Under the pieces are notes generated by a model. That model was not told where the DNA came from. It saw only the letters and a list, made by a program, of their open reading frames with translations, and ran no database searches. Position numbers and translations under genes: made by a program. A DNA stretch of 64,000 nt from Dioscorea cayenensis subsp. rotundata (taxonomy: Eukaryota; Streptophyta; Magnoliopsida; Dioscoreales; Dioscoreaceae), in NCBI RefSeq assembly GCF_009730915.1, contig NW_024086832.1, forward strand, positions 42,871 to 106,870, written 5' to 3'. Shown here in pieces: positions 37,891 through 50,171 of this stretch; the stretch's first letter is position 1; each line of letters opens with the position of its first letter.

Positions 37891-38307
37891 TTTTGCATCT
37901 CCAAGCCGATCAAACAAGTCTCCTATAAGGGAGATTGGATACTTGTTCTTTACCGTAAGCTTGTTGAGAGCCCGGTAGTCAATACACATCCTTAAAGACC
38001 CATCATGCTTCTTTTGGAAGAGTACTCGTGCGCCGTATGGTGCTTCTGAGTGTCGGATGTAACCAGTATCAAGCAACTCCTTCAATTGATTTCTCAACTC
38101 CTCGACTTCGGGTGGTGCCATTCGGTAAGGAACAATGGCCGGTGGTGTTGAGCCATGCTCTAGCTCAATCTTATGGTCTACTTCCCTCTTAGGAGGAAGC
38201 TTCTGGCAACTCCGGTGGCATGATATCCTTGAACTCTTCAAGGATAGGGATGATCTCCTTCGGCACTTCATAAGACATCTGTCCGGTTTCCTCTTTGAGT
38301 ACGGCAA
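37891..38307 (-). pseudogene. Truncated gypsy reverse transcriptase
   Basis: The frame holds YRMAPPEVEELRNQL, YIRHSEAPYGA, FQKKHDGSLRMCIDYRALN and KYPISLIGDLFDRLGDA, the N-terminal third of a Ty3/gypsy RT. It stops before the catalytic YxDD, and the protein then reads into LTR sequence. It is a dead fragment. Confidence 0.9.
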
Positions 38308-38869
38308 GGAAAGTAGAGCAAGACTTCTTGAGCCCCTTTTAGAGTCGTAGGACCGAGATTTGCTTAGTTTGGAGGCTTGCCTCCCTTGCCAAAGGTATCA
38401 TGCTTGGGCTTACTTCTCCAACAATGTACATGATATTGGCAAAAGGAATTGGCACGGCCTTGACACTATCCATGAAGTCCATCACAAGGGCCATGGGGTA
38501 GTCATCCATTGGCATGCATGGAGAAATCAATTTAGCTCCTCCATTCTACTAGGCGCACCTCCACGCCATGTGCCTCTCCGAATATGGACTTGGCCTCAGA
38601 GTTGACGGCTTTGAGCCACCCTTGCTCTTTCTTGTAGGCAACACCCAAATCTCTCGGCTTCCTTTACCTCAAGGAAGTTGTTGGAGACGCCGGTGTCAAC
38701 TAAGGCCTTCACAACTTGGCCTTTCACTTCGGCTTCAACAAATAAACGCCCCTTCTTCTCGGCTTTGGTCTAACCTTGACCTTGATGGCGTCTAATATTT
38801 GTAGAGAGCCCATCTTCTTCTACTCATGAGCATTCTTCTTCTCCTCTACCAAGGCGGAGATCTTGCTCT

Positions 38870-39876
38870 TGTTAGGACAATTCCTAACAAAATGAGGACC
38901 GTCACAAAAGTAACATTTAAGAGGAGGAAGTTCTTTACCTTCCGGTGTATTACGTCTATCATTGGGTTTAGAGAACTTAGGAAAGTTCTCCTTTTTGTTT
39001 TCTCCTCTGGTCTTGCCTTTAAACCCCTTGTCTTTGAAAGACTTGGGTTTTTTTGGCTTCTTGAACTCAATGAGAGATTCAGCAATGGCAATGGCAGAGG
39101 CAAGATCTTAAGCACCCCTCCTTTTGACCTCCAATATAGCCCAATGTTGGAGTCCATCCATGAAGGCAAAGAGAGCTTCCTTGTTGGGGTAGTCGGTGAT
39201 TTTAAAGAGCACTTCGGAGAACTCCTTCACATACTCTTGAATACTATTTTTGTGAGATAGCAGACGAAGCTTTGCTCTTGCCTCATTCTCTACATTCTCA
39301 AGGGTAGAATTGCTTCTTGAGCTCTTTCTTGAAATCATCAAAAGAGTTGATAATTAAAATGCCTCTCTCAATGTCGGTGAGATATAGAGTTGTGCTATCA
39401 ACCTTCTTGGCTTCCTCCAAGCCATGGCCCTTGAAGTATTGTTCTGGGCCCCAAAAGTAGTTGTCGATTTCATTGGCATTCCTAGACCCATTGTAAGGCT
39501 TGGGCCTAGGAACATCAATCTTTGATGATGACTGAGTGGTGGCCAGAGTGGCCATACTCGCTCCTTGGGCAATCGCCCTCTTACATAATATGAGTTTTTT
39601 TCTTCTACTTGCTTCAATCTTGCACCTAACTCAGTGTAGACCCTTGCAAGTTCGCCCTCAACAAGAATAACTTTGGGTTGGAGAGAATCTTCCAAGCTCT
39701 TGGCATGGTCGAAGGCATTTAGAGGCAGTGATGTTGAGCGCTCCTTGCATCTCTTCCCGAAACTCTTCACTACCTTGCTCGAGTCCCTCGACGTGATGCT
39801 CCACATCATCATACCGCTCTTGCCCTTCGGCCACCACAAGCTCCACCTTTGAGAGACTTGTGTTCATATCCGCCAT
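38870..39876 (-). pseudogene. Broken gypsy gag with CCHC zinc knuckle
   Basis: From ATG 39876 the minus strand encodes a coiled-coil gag N-terminus (MADMNTSLSKVELVVAEGQE). In shifted frames it continues with VPRPKPYNGSRNANEIDNYF and KLRLLSHKNSIQEYVKEF, and ends in the CX2CX3HX4C knuckle CYFCDGPHFVRNCP at about 38873-38916. Frameshifts near 39340, 39560 and 39660 break it. Confidence 0.85.
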
Positions 39877-40004
39877 GACATCTCTAGAACTTGTTCTCTC
39901 CTTTCCTTGGTTCCTTCTCCTTAGTACCTTGGGTTATGTTACTTTGAAATCCTGACATTTTCAAAAGAAAAATGTAAAGAAAACTGACGGCTCATGATAC
40001 CAAC

Positions 40005-40476
40005 TGACATGGGCTTGTTCTTTTGTTCAAGGTTTCATGAGACCCTTAATCAGTAATTGTTCACACTTAAAGTGTTTGTTCAAAGTTCCTTTGACAAAAG
40101 ACAGCCTTCCCTCTCTTAGATTGCTTAGAAACTTAGAAAATAACAATCTTGCAAGTATGAAATGAAAGGACTTGACAAAATAATAAAGCAAAAACTAAGT
40201 ATGCAAGAACACGCGTAAATATGTAAGCAAGAAGATGAGGAGAAAACTCTCTTGTATATCATAAAGCACTCTCGTGTGTTTTTACAAGTTGTCATGAGGG
40301 GTTTATATAACCCTCCACCTAACAAATCAAGAGCTATGATCAATTTGATCCAAGGGCTCACTTGAGAAGGGTAGGTGGCACCTATCCCCACTAACTCATC
40401 CCACCAACTCCACTAACTCTCTCCACCTACCACCATGTCATGATAAATATGGAGAAATATCATCTTTGCCCTTACA
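40005..40476 (-). repeat. 5' LTR of the gypsy element
   Basis: This copy matches 37405-37890 and is followed, on the minus strand, by the primer-binding site at about 39989-40004. Confidence 0.88.
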
Positions 40477-41295
40477 TGTTGGTGGAAAAAAATATAGGGT
40501 GTGACAATGATAAGTGTTACAATGCAATTAAAAACTTATACACATCCTCTCACAAGTTGTTGGAAAAATTATTGCTAGTGCCCATATGGAGCAATGCGGT
40601 TTCATCACTTATATATATATATATATATATATAAAACCTAAACATTGAGAAGGTTAGGAAAATAGAAAAGTTATGTCATAATAGTAACTATAAGTTAAAT
40701 AATTACTAAAAAAAAATTATTACATATACAAGTAGCCTATCATATAAAATATCGACTTCTCCAACATTTATGTGTTTTTTGTATTTACAGGAATTCAAGT
40801 TTGAAACTACTCACTATAACAACCAAATCTCTTTTACTTAAATTGGCCCTTCTCAGTAGTGAATTTATTTTTGATACATATAATTGGATACTAAATGTGT
40901 GTTTGACTAATAACTGTGAATTTTTATAAACAAATAAAAATATATAAATGATTTAACTCATTTTTATTAAAAAAAAAGATATGGTCATATTTTACCTATA
41001 ATATCTAAATAATAATAAAAATCTTTTAAAATAAATTTAAATCATAAAAAATTATATATGAGAAGTTAAAATTGTTATTTTATTGTATCCTTATAAACCA
41101 TTTTTATTTACGACACTATTTTTAAAAATAATTAAATATTATTTTATATTTTTATAAAATTTTAAATTTATTTCCGTGAAGAATAACTCTCTTTAAAGTT
41201 TTCTATATAATGTGGACAAACCCTTCACAATTTCAAAGGTATGCAAGTAGTTTTGTTAAAAAAAAAAAAGAAAAAAAAAAGAAAAATTACATTAA
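40477..41295. other. AT-rich intergenic region
   Basis: No gene is seen. A (TA)n run lies near 40611-40633, and the rest is A/T-rich with homopolymer runs. Confidence 0.5.
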
Positions 41296-42170
41296 GGGTC
41301 CGTTTGATTTGCACAAAGGTATAACACAAGAATACAACACATCACAAATGCTTGTAGTACAGCACAAGTATTTGTCTTGTGCCATGTTTGATATTCAAAG
41401 GACAACATTAAATTAATATAACACAATTAAATATAAAATTACTATAATACCCTTTATATATTCCTATAGTATTGTGGAATAAGAAAATTAACAAATTTTT
41501 TTTTTAAATTACTTGGCACAAATATTTTTAAAATTTTAAATATATTAACTAATAATTATTTATGAAAAATATATTATAAATTTTGTTAACATTTCTTATC
41601 TTATTAAAAAAACTAATTATCTTGATATTTTTAACTATAATTCACAAGATTAAATAAGTTTATTATAATTAGAGATAATAAGAATCTTAACATAATAATC
41701 ATTTTTTATTTAATAAATAAATTTTAAAAATTGGCATAGAAGAAGAACGGTAGATCATGAAAGATATCCGGAAACCCTAGAATTCTCAAAGATAATAGAA
41801 AGTAAGAAAGGGAAAGGCAAGAGAAGAGGAGAGAGATTTGAAAAGGAAAGTACCGCGGTGGAGGGGAAGGCCGGGGAAGGAGGTTCACGGCCGTGGATTA
41901 GATCGGGTAGAGACAACTGCAAATTTTTGGATGGGTTTTTAGTTAATTATTGTAATTTTTTGGATTTAAAGTGGGGTAAAATTGACTTTTGTTGTACTGT
42001 CCCATAACTTAAAACTTGTACCATGGTTTTGGTGGGACAATTTTTTTTTCAACTTGTGCTGTACTCAAACACGTTGTTGTGTTGTACCCTAAACATATTT
42101 GCAAATCAAACAAGAGACAAGAGTGTTTGTGCTGTGCTGACCCTCATTTTTTTTCGTATCAAACGGACCC
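41296..42170. mobile_element. PIF/Harbinger-type element (875 bp) with TAA target duplication and GC-rich core
   Basis: GGGTCCGTTTGAT at the left end and its perfect complement ATCAAACGGACCC at the right end form the terminal inverted repeats. TAA flanks both (41293-41295, 42171-42173). Subterminal regions share ACAAG/CTTGT-rich motifs. The centre (about 41800-41930) switches from AT-rich to GC-rich (CCGCGGTGGAGGGGAAGGCC), unlike the rest, and could be a captured gene fragment. No transposase is visible. Confidence 0.85.
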
Positions 42171-42254
42171 TAAGAGTGTTACATAGTCTCAAATTAACCC
42201 AACTAGGCCGATAACTTTCTCGATGACTAATAAGCCCCAATTTTTAAAGGTGAA

Positions 42255-42540
42255 AATAGTTTCTCTATTTTACACTTTCTGTTTTTTTAGTTTCTCTAAT
42301 ATAAAATTCACCTTTTTTGGTTCTCGTATTAGCAAATTTCCGTCCTTTTGATCCCTCTAACTGATAAACATCAATCAATTTGAGGATCAAAAAGAACGAA
42401 AATGTGCAAATATGAGAATTAAAAGGACAAATCCATCTGCTGAAGGGGCTAAAAAGACAAAAATATGCAAATACAAAGACCGAAATGGTGGATTTTATAT
42501 TAGAAAGACTTAAAGAGTAAAAAAACTCAAAATAGGAGGG
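42255..42540. mobile_element. MITE-like inverted repeat
   Basis: The left half (TTTCTCTAATATAAAATTCACC, then TTAGCAAATTTCCGTC, then TTTTGATCC) pairs imperfectly with the right half (GATCAAAAAG, ATATGCAAATAC, GGTGGATTTTATATTAGAAAG). It has the texture of a small fold-back element. The borders are approximate. Confidence 0.55.
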
Positions 42541-43260
42541 TCATTTTAATATTTTGATCATCTTTAAATATTCCAATTTTGCTTTTTTTCCATCAATGCT
42601 TCTCCACGCTTTTCTTTCTCTCCCCCACCACCTATGCCAATCCTTACCGTCTCACCCTCTTTGATGCTAACTCAAATAAAAATTTTAAAATTAGTGATAT
42701 TCTTGGAAGATGCTTTCAAATTGGAGGTTTTAGATCTTGGCAAGGGATTCTTTGGGATCTTGGAGTTGTTAGGGATATTAGAGTCACCAAGTAGGATGCG
42801 CCTAAAGGAGAAAGAAGGAAAGAGGGGGAAAAGACAGGTAAAAATGTAATTTAGAATATTTAAATTAATTTTGAATCTCTAGTCTTAATTACAAATCAAA
42901 TCCGTATAATTCATTATTTTTTTGAAAAAAAATATCTTATGTTCTTCGATAATATATATAGGTAAATTATCGAAATATATCGTGTAAACTTTTAGAAAGA
43001 TGTCTTTTTTATTTGTCCATTTTAATTTATTCACATGAATTTGGTTAAAGTTTGTTGGTAATCTAAAATTTATAAAAGATTATATTAAATTTTAAAGATT
43101 ACCTTTATTTAAAATATGATTTAATAAAATGTATAATTAAATATAATTGAAAATGGTAAGAATATATTAAATATAAAGAATAAATTTGACAAAACTAGCT
43201 TCATGAATTTTGACAAGTAGGAGGGAGGGCCACGGAACCACCGAGATGTGAGATCACACC
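42541..43260. other. Unassigned AT-rich region
   Basis: Overlapping short open frames at about 42579-42849 do not match anything I know and are not supported as genes. The rest is AT-rich. Confidence 0.35.
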
Positions 43261-43499
43261 GGCCATTCTTTTTTTTTTAATATTAAATTTTATGTTAAAA
43301 CTATGAAAAGAGTATTATTGTCATTTTATCAAGATTTTATTTTCTCCTGGAGCACCGATCCATCTCCTTTTTTCTCTCCCTCTGTCCCTCTCACCCTCTC
43401 TCGTTCTTTCTCCCTATCCCTCTCTTTTTCTGTGAGAGGATTTTAAAAATGAAAGGACACTAATGTAATAAACACTACTTATAATATAACTAATGAGAA

Positions 43500-43740
43500 C
43501 TTGTTATTTATAATTTCATTAATAAATGAATGATTGTTTTATTTTATTTAAAAAGATGTCTCATTAATGAAATAATGTCTCATTAGTAAAGTGGTGTATC
43601 TATTTAATGAAGTGGTGTGTCTCATTAATGAAATAATGTGACTTTTTATTGAAGTGGTATATTGAAGTGATGTGTCTTTTTAGATAACACTCATTATTGA
43701 AGTGGTGTGTCTCTTTACTAAACACCACTTCATTCCTATA
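43500..43740. repeat. Degenerate tandem repeats of AATGAAGTGGTGTGTCT type
   Basis: Variants of CTCATTAATGAAATAATGT and GAAGTGGTGTGTCT recur at least six times in irregular order. There is no fixed period, so this is a local slippage-type repeat. Confidence 0.7.
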
Positions 43741-44775
43741 AAAATAATCTCCTAACATCATTCAAGTTAATTGAATGAAAAACAAACTCTTCACAAGATT
43801 CATTTGCTTTGTTCTTTGAGTGCACAAAAGATAGAAGCAAACTTTCACTTTGTAAAAGTCATTGTTGTCTTTGCTTTAGTTTGGAAATGTAAACCACACT
43901 CAAGGGTCTTCATTGTATACTAAAAAAAATTCGCCATTCAATTCATTTTGCATCAAAGGTTTGAAATTAGGTGGAGGCGAATTAAGCCTAAAGGAAAGTA
44001 GTTTCCCACGCCTTGAAAACTTGTGCACTATTTTCTTTCTAATCTCTTCCTTTCTATTCCTCAAATAACCATACTCACCAACATTTTCTTCTTCTTCTTT
44101 CTCTTTATGAATTTTGGCTTCAAATCTCTCACAATAACCATGCCCTAATTGCCTAATAAGGGAACTTTTCTCAATCTCTTTCATTCTCTCTCTATATCTC
44201 TCTTTTTTTTTCTCTCCCATTCTTTGTGTGAGTATGTGCAAACTCAACCTTAAATTTGAGAAGATATTAACAAGATTTTGACTATCTATTTGTATAGAAA
44301 AAACAAGAAAGGGAAGCATAGATAGAAGGGTTTGATTAAATCCAAAGCTTGGTTACTTGATTATTTCACAATGTGCTTACTCTCAAGAATGGACACAATT
44401 CAATCTTTATGTTTAGATTTGTTAATTAATTTTATTTGTAATATTTGGGCCGTGAACTTTTGAACATGTTTTAATCTCAAATTTGTTAACTGCATTTCTT
44501 TTGTTTTTTTTTTGAGTACTCAAGATATATTTTTGTATGATATCCTTTTTTATATATATAAGTTCATGTTGCCATTATTTTTTCAATGAATATATCATGC
44601 TCTCAGTGTTATTTGAATTATGATATAAATTTCATATGTTGATTTCAAAGTTATTGCCAGGAATTAGAAGTTATGTTAACCAACTTCAAATTTTTTAAAA
44701 AAAATTAAATCATATATTTTTACCACACTTGCATGGTTAGGGTACCAAGTCTGCATGGTTAGCTTACGCATAGTT

Positions 44776-45022
44776 ATGCACTTTGAAATTGGATATGGTT
44801 GAAATCTAGAACTCAGATTTTTGTTTTGTTTTTATTTTTTAACTAATGTTGAGAACAGGTATAAAATTGCCGGCCACTAGGATCCCCAACTTAACAAGGT
44901 AAAATTGTCTAAAAATTGTTTGGTTTATTTTATTTTATTTTTTTTATGCACTTTGAAATGGGATAGGGTTGAAATTTATAACACAGATTTTTGTTTTTAG
45001 TTTTTTAAATAATGTTGAGATA
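44776..45022. repeat. Direct duplication, 170 bp apart
   Basis: ATGCACTTTGAAATTGGATA at 44776 recurs as ATGCACTTTGAAATGGGATA at 44946. The similarity continues through GGTTGAAAT, ACTCAGATTTTTGTTTT and TAATGTTGAGA. It is non-coding. Confidence 0.75.
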
Positions 45023-45439
45023 TTGCGAAAGCATCCATAACAACAAAAAGATTTTAAATTTCATCAAAGTTTTTTTTTTAAATCAAATATTTTTACCAGG
45101 GTAATTTGATTTATTACCCACTAAATAATCCCATAAAATAATTTCTTATTTTATGTTTATTAGTTAATAATTTAAAATTTTCTCAATCTATTGTCGTGAA
45201 CAAGTACATTGCCAAATAAATTGATTTCTTTAAAAAAAATATTTCTTAATATTTTTAATAAATAAATATAAATACCAACAAAAATAAATGGGTCAATGAG
45301 ATAGAAGGGGAATAAGTCATCCAGGATGACAGAAGAAGAGAACCAGCTGTTTTTCCTGTGAAAATAAAAACATGATAAAATGACAATAATACTCTTTTCA
45401 TAGTTTTAACATAAAATTTAATATTAAAAAAAAACAAAA

Positions 45440-46288
45440 AGAAATGGTAGTTTGTTTTATGTATAGTAGATAGCATGGACACTTTTAATGCTCAAGAATT
45501 GAAAGAGGCACGAGTCCATAATTTCACCCAAGATTGATAGACCCTTCCACATTTATGATCAGCTAATAATAAAACTTTAATAGTTATTTTTAAAAAGTAA
45601 AATATGATGTAATTTAAATATATTTATCTAGCGATAGGATAAGATATATTGGTAAATTTTATATATTCATTTTCTATTCTTCTATACTTATCTATATTTT
45701 ATGTTTTCATGAAATTGTCCAAATTTATTACTATTTTTATTATTTTAAAAATTATTTATTTTTATTATGGTTAATTAAAAAGATTATTTATAATAAAATA
45801 ATTATTTAATGATGTTTAATTTAGTCTGATGAAAAATATGAAAATATGCGTATCGTATATATAGATATGTATGTATTATAATATATGTGCGTATCATATA
45901 TATATATAGATATGTATGTATTATAATATATATATATATATATATCGTACGATAAAAAAAATGCTAAGTTATGTTCCATAAAAATTAATAAATTGATACT
46001 TGATTCAACAAACTTTATCAAATAACTTTTCACTATTCACTTCATTGTTAAAAACAGTCCACATCCTTATAATGTATTTAATTTGATTCAGAGCAAACAA
46101 GCGGGATTTGAAGATTGTTTTGTTTTGTTTTGTTTTCCTCCATTAGCGGTGAGATTAGCCTCATAATTTTTATCTTAATTATTTATATACTATGAACTTG
46201 AAATTAACATGATGTTATAATTCTTATGAATGATTTACTTTCTCTATCAATTTAATTAATATTTCTCATTTATGTTGTTTCTTCTTAT
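45440..46288. other. Promoter and upstream region of the F-box gene
   Basis: This is AT-rich DNA with (TA)n and TATCGTA runs near 45855-45950. The last 210 bp (from about 46076) are duplicated upstream of the second F-box copy (from about 49963), sharing GATTCAGAGCAA and GAACTTGAAA...CATGATGTTAT. The promoter therefore went with the gene duplication. Confidence 0.6.
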
Positions 46289-48271
46289 ATGTTTGACATG
46301 GACTTGGTAGCATCTTCTTCTTCTTCATTTTTATCTTCATCTTCAAATGTGTTTGGTAATTTGCCGAGTGAATTAATAGAGGACATCCTGATTAAACTGC
46401 CAACAAAAGATGTTTTCAGAACTAGCATTGTTTCAAGAAAATGGATCAATGCATGGTCTACAATGCCCAAATTAGTTTTGGACATGAGTATGATCAACAT
46501 TAATCATGAGTCCATGTTTGTCGAGTTTGTTGATAGAGCTCTCTCGAAATGGAATACTCTATTACTTGACTTCGAACTCACAATGAGAACAACAATGACA
46601 CTTTCAAGAGAAAGGCTGATTCGAACATGGGAACAAGAACAAATATATACTGTCTCTTCACATCTCTTCTCACACCATAAACTGGTGTGCCTGAAGCTCA
46701 ATGGTTGCATACTCACTCTGCCACAAAACTTCAAAGGTTTTGACATGCTAAAAAGTCTCCATCTGGAGCTTGTAAAAATACCAAGTGATAAACTTCAGAG
46801 TTTACTGTTAAGCTGCACACAGTTACAAGAACTAACATTGATCAAGTTGCATCATTGTTCTGAAATTGATATCCGAAACACAAGAGTGAAGCATTTAAAG
46901 ATTGTGGGGAAGTACAAACTTTTCAATTTGGAGAACCAACACCTCATTAGTGCATCTATCAATCTGTGTTTTCGTTGGGATGAAGCTGATGATAACCTTA
47001 AAAGTATCTTTTTATGTAAGAATTTGATGCATTTGGAGATTGGTGGAAGGCATAGATTTTCTCTACCTTCATTAATGGATATGAAGAAGTTGGAGACTGT
47101 TATCTTCGGACACTCTTTTATTCACTTAGATTCTGTAAACAATTTGGTTTCAGAATGCCTTCACTTAAAGAAGTTGCAGATATTACCCACAGCACTACTT
47201 CCATTTGGAAGTATTAAGCTTGTATCAAGAAGCCTTGAATGCTTATATATTCATGTTTATTGTTGTTCTCTTCATGTAGATTGTCCTCAATTGAAAGATG
47301 CAGCCTTTGATATAACTTTTGCTTATCAAAAGTTAGATTTCGAAGAAGAATATCTTCGCTTAGCGCATAACGAGCTAGATTTGAAGGTCAGTTGATTAAT
47401 TTGTCATGGTGATGTTGATTCATCGTCTAAGATGATTTTATTTTATACTTTTATTAGGGGGTTTGATTGTATATTTTTAGGACAAGATTGCTTTAATGTA
47501 CAAATATTTTCCTTAATTGTAATATCTTAAGGTAATTAGAATGTTTGTGTGTATATATATAGATGTATACTTTTATATTACAATATATATAACAATTAGT
47601 GAAATCAATACATTTTCACTATTATTCTTTTCAATTATTGATTTATTAATACATATTAATTCTTGATTGATATAGGTATTAGCAGATTTGCAAACATTGG
47701 TCAGTCTCCCTTCGACATTCAATCATTTGAAGAATCTCTCACTGCATGTCTGGTTCGAGAATTTATTAAGCGAATACATTGCATTTTTCTTCTTTGAAAG
47801 AGTCCCAGCTATGAGTGAACTTGAAATAAAGGTGAGTGATATTAATCTTTTTAATCATAGAAATTTTCTTACATAAATTCTAATATTTAATTTTGCTCAT
47901 TCTCTCTATACTTTGTGATGTTTCGAAAGTGTCATCGGGAAAAACATCGAAAAAATCAAAACAATATGGATTTCTGGGGATATTGGAATCACACAGGTTT
48001 GGAAGTCAAATTCAATCATCTCACTCTATTGAAAATCATCGATTTCCATGGTACCGAGGAAGAACTTTCTTTTGTGGCTTTTATGCTAAATAATTCGCCA
48101 ATGATCCAAGAAATACACGTAACGTTTTCAATATATTTAATGGGCATGCAACTCAATTTGGAGAAAAGGTTGCTGCAAATGTTTGAGCAAAGTAATACTT
48201 CACAAAGTGTGCCAAGCTTCCTATTCTTTGAGCATCAAGCATCAAGCATCAAGCATCAAGCCCCTAGCTAA
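46289..48271 (+). CDS. F-box/LRR/FBD-type protein
   Basis: This is a likely SCF ubiquitin-ligase substrate receptor. The three exons are 46289-47386, 47676-47831 and 47930-48271, all phase 0 with GT-AG borders, giving 531 residues. A Ser-rich start (ASSSSSFLSSSS) precedes the F-box (FGNLPSELIEDILIKLPTKD, then SIVSRKWINAW), which binds SKP1. Leucine-rich stretches follow (LHLELVKIPSDKLQSLLLSC, LVSECLHLKKLQIL). Exon 3 carries an FBD-like block (LTLLKIIDFHGTEEELSFVA, then LNNSPMIQEIHV), as in the plant F-box/FBD/LRR family. ATG 46289 is the first in frame; ATG 46298 is also possible. The C-terminus ends in a run made by four CATCAAG repeats. A broken copy lies about 3.9 kb downstream. No lesion was found, so this copy is probably functional. 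Confidence 0.92.
48231..48262 (+). repeat. CATCAAG x4 at the end of the F-box gene
   Basis: Four near-perfect 7-bp units lie just before the stop codon and encode the HQASSIKHQA tail. Because 7 is not a multiple of 3, gain or loss of one unit would change the C-terminus. Confidence 0.85.
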
Positions 48272-48583
48272 CCATTTGCACAATGGCCAGAACATGCTCT
48301 TAATTCAAGTTTCATTGTTATGACTGCCTACCTCAGTTGGGTTTAGCTATTTATAATGTTTAAATTTTTAAGAGCCAAATTTATTGCGGTGGTATCAAAC
48401 ATTCTACCCTCCTAATATTATTATTTATTTTATTATTGCTACTATTATAATTATATTATTACTTGAATGCGTCAACGGATTTATAAAATCAGATTTTAAA
48501 CAAATGTAGATAGCTTTCTTGATGATACCAATGGACAAGAAAATTGAGAAAGACAAATAACTCACTCCTGATGCTTCATTTGG

Positions 48584-48615
<32 letters not shown>

Positions 48616-49960
48616 TTTTTGTGTGTGTGTTGTATTTGTCTGGTTGTATCATTTTTGTAACACTTCTCAAGTGTCTGAGAAGATTTGGTAACATTATCAC
48701 TAGGTGATCGATAACAACATTATTTTGTTAAAAATGTCATTGTTGTAGACTTGAATGGTAGAAATTCAAGTTAGTTTGCTAAATTGCCTTCAGTCAGAAA
48801 TCTGATGTAAATTTAAGAACTATAGATAATTAATTGAGCCACCCTAACTTATGTTGCACTTCAATTTCCTTTAGTTTGTTATTCTTGTTGTGTATAATTC
48901 CAATTCCTTTATTTCAATCAGGCTTATCAAGTAATATTGTCTTAACTGGCAATGATTTCAATGTCTGCTGAATTATGTTCAAAGGTTTGCTAACTTGTCT
49001 TCAGGATCAAACTGATGTAAATTTTTAATACATAGATGTAAATTTTAACATTGAAATTTTGTATTCACTTCAACTTGGGCACTAATCTCCATCAAAAGGT
49101 TGTTTTATTTAATTCCAAGAGAAAATTACATTAAAAAAACATCAAGGACTAATACAAAGCTGTTGACCTGAGGGAAAAACTCAGTAGAACTAACTGAACA
49201 ATAGAGATGAACACAAAATTGAACCAATAATGAAAACCTAAAACAAATCACATTGTCACCCTCAAAGGTCCAAATAATGAAAATACAACCAAAGCAATCC
49301 CCAAAATACAAATAAATGGTGCAAATCAATCTCCAAAAATAACAAATTCAAATAAAGAATAAATAGATAAACTATCTTGATTTACATCTCCACACAAGCT
49401 GCAGGTCATCATCGAAAAGGCTCTATCTTGATTTACATCTCCCCTATACCATCTTCACCTCACCCTTGCCTCTCTCCCCTGCTTAATTCACGCCGGCAAC
49501 CTTGGCCTGGACCCTCTGGCTATCTCAGTCGCTCTCTCCCCTATCTCTCTCTGATTATACAGCAGCCCCACCACACAAGGGAGCAATCTCTGTAGACGAT
49601 GGATGAACCCTTGTACGCGTGGCAGAAGTTGGAGACGTGGCGAAAATAATCTGACATGGCCTTTGACGTGGCGAAGCTTCCTTAAATTAATTTCAAGCTT
49701 TGACGTGGAAGGGGCCAACTGGGATCCAGGTAGACACACAGATGATGACAATGAATTTCTGGTGGCCATGTCAGAAAATATAGGCCGGAAAAGACTGGGT
49801 CACTTGCCGGTGAAACGATATTATTGTTTGGTAACCAATTTGATACAAATTAAAGTTCAGACCCCGATTTGAAATAAGTCCAAAGTACGGACACCAGTAC
49901 GGAAATTTACTCCCTCTACATCCATCAATCACAACTTTGGTTTCTCCTTATTATGTATTT
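48272..49960. other. Spacer between the F-box copies
   Basis: No gene is supported. It contains a (TTTA)n tract near 48583-48614 and a 20-bp direct repeat (CTATCTTGATTTACATCTCC) at about 49371 and 49424. A GC-richer patch at 49480-49800 repeats GACGTGG(A/C) several times and has open frames on both strands. The patch looks like a degraded retroelement or gene-promoter fragment, but I could not identify it. Confidence 0.4.
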
Positions 49961-50171
49961 ATTTAATTGATTCAGAGCAATCAATTTGATAAGCCAGTGT
50001 GGGATTTGAAGGTTGTTTTTTTCCCCTCCCTTAGCAGTAAGACTAGTCTCATAATTTTATTTTGTAATTTTATCTTGTTTATTTATATCTTATGAACTTG
50101 AAACATGATGTTATGAATGATTTACTTTATCTATCAATTTAATATTTCTCATTTATGTTTTTTCTTCTTAT

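Larger units (their letters stand above)
37405..40476 (-). mobile_element. Deleted Ty3/gypsy retrotransposon with both LTRs
   Basis: Direct repeats at 37405-37890 and 40005-40476 are the LTRs (TGTAAGGG at the 5' end on the minus strand). Next to the right one, the minus strand reads GTTGGTATCATGAGCC, a near match to the Met-tRNA primer site, which makes the right LTR the 5' one. Inside, in order, are gag, a CCHC knuckle, the protease region and the beginning of reverse transcriptase, which then runs straight into the 3' LTR. RNase H and integrase are gone, so the element cannot move by itself. No clean target duplication was found, though TGTTGG occurs just outside both ends. Confidence 0.88.
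43268..45438. repeat. Distant inverted repeat pair (about 85-bp arms, 2 kb apart)
   Basis: The left arm 43268-43350 (TAATATTAAATTTTATGTTA, then ATGAAAAGAGTATTATTGTC) occurs inverted at about 45353-45438, nearly base for base, including the neighbouring TTTTATC and TATTTTC. Between them lie a degenerate tandem region (about 43500-43740), a 139-codon minus-strand frame of unknown nature (43900-44319) and a direct duplication. The pair may be the ends of a 2.2 kb element, or two copies of one small repeat. Confidence 0.65.

Noticed and set aside
37391..40482. TGTTGG as a target duplication of the gypsy element
   Set aside because: On the left it is separated from the LTR start by several bases, so it is not a convincing duplication.
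43900..44319. 139-codon minus-strand frame with a Lys/Glu-rich stretch
   Set aside because: Low complexity, no known motif, AT-rich transposon context and no support for splicing or a promoter. Noted only as content of the inverted-repeat region.
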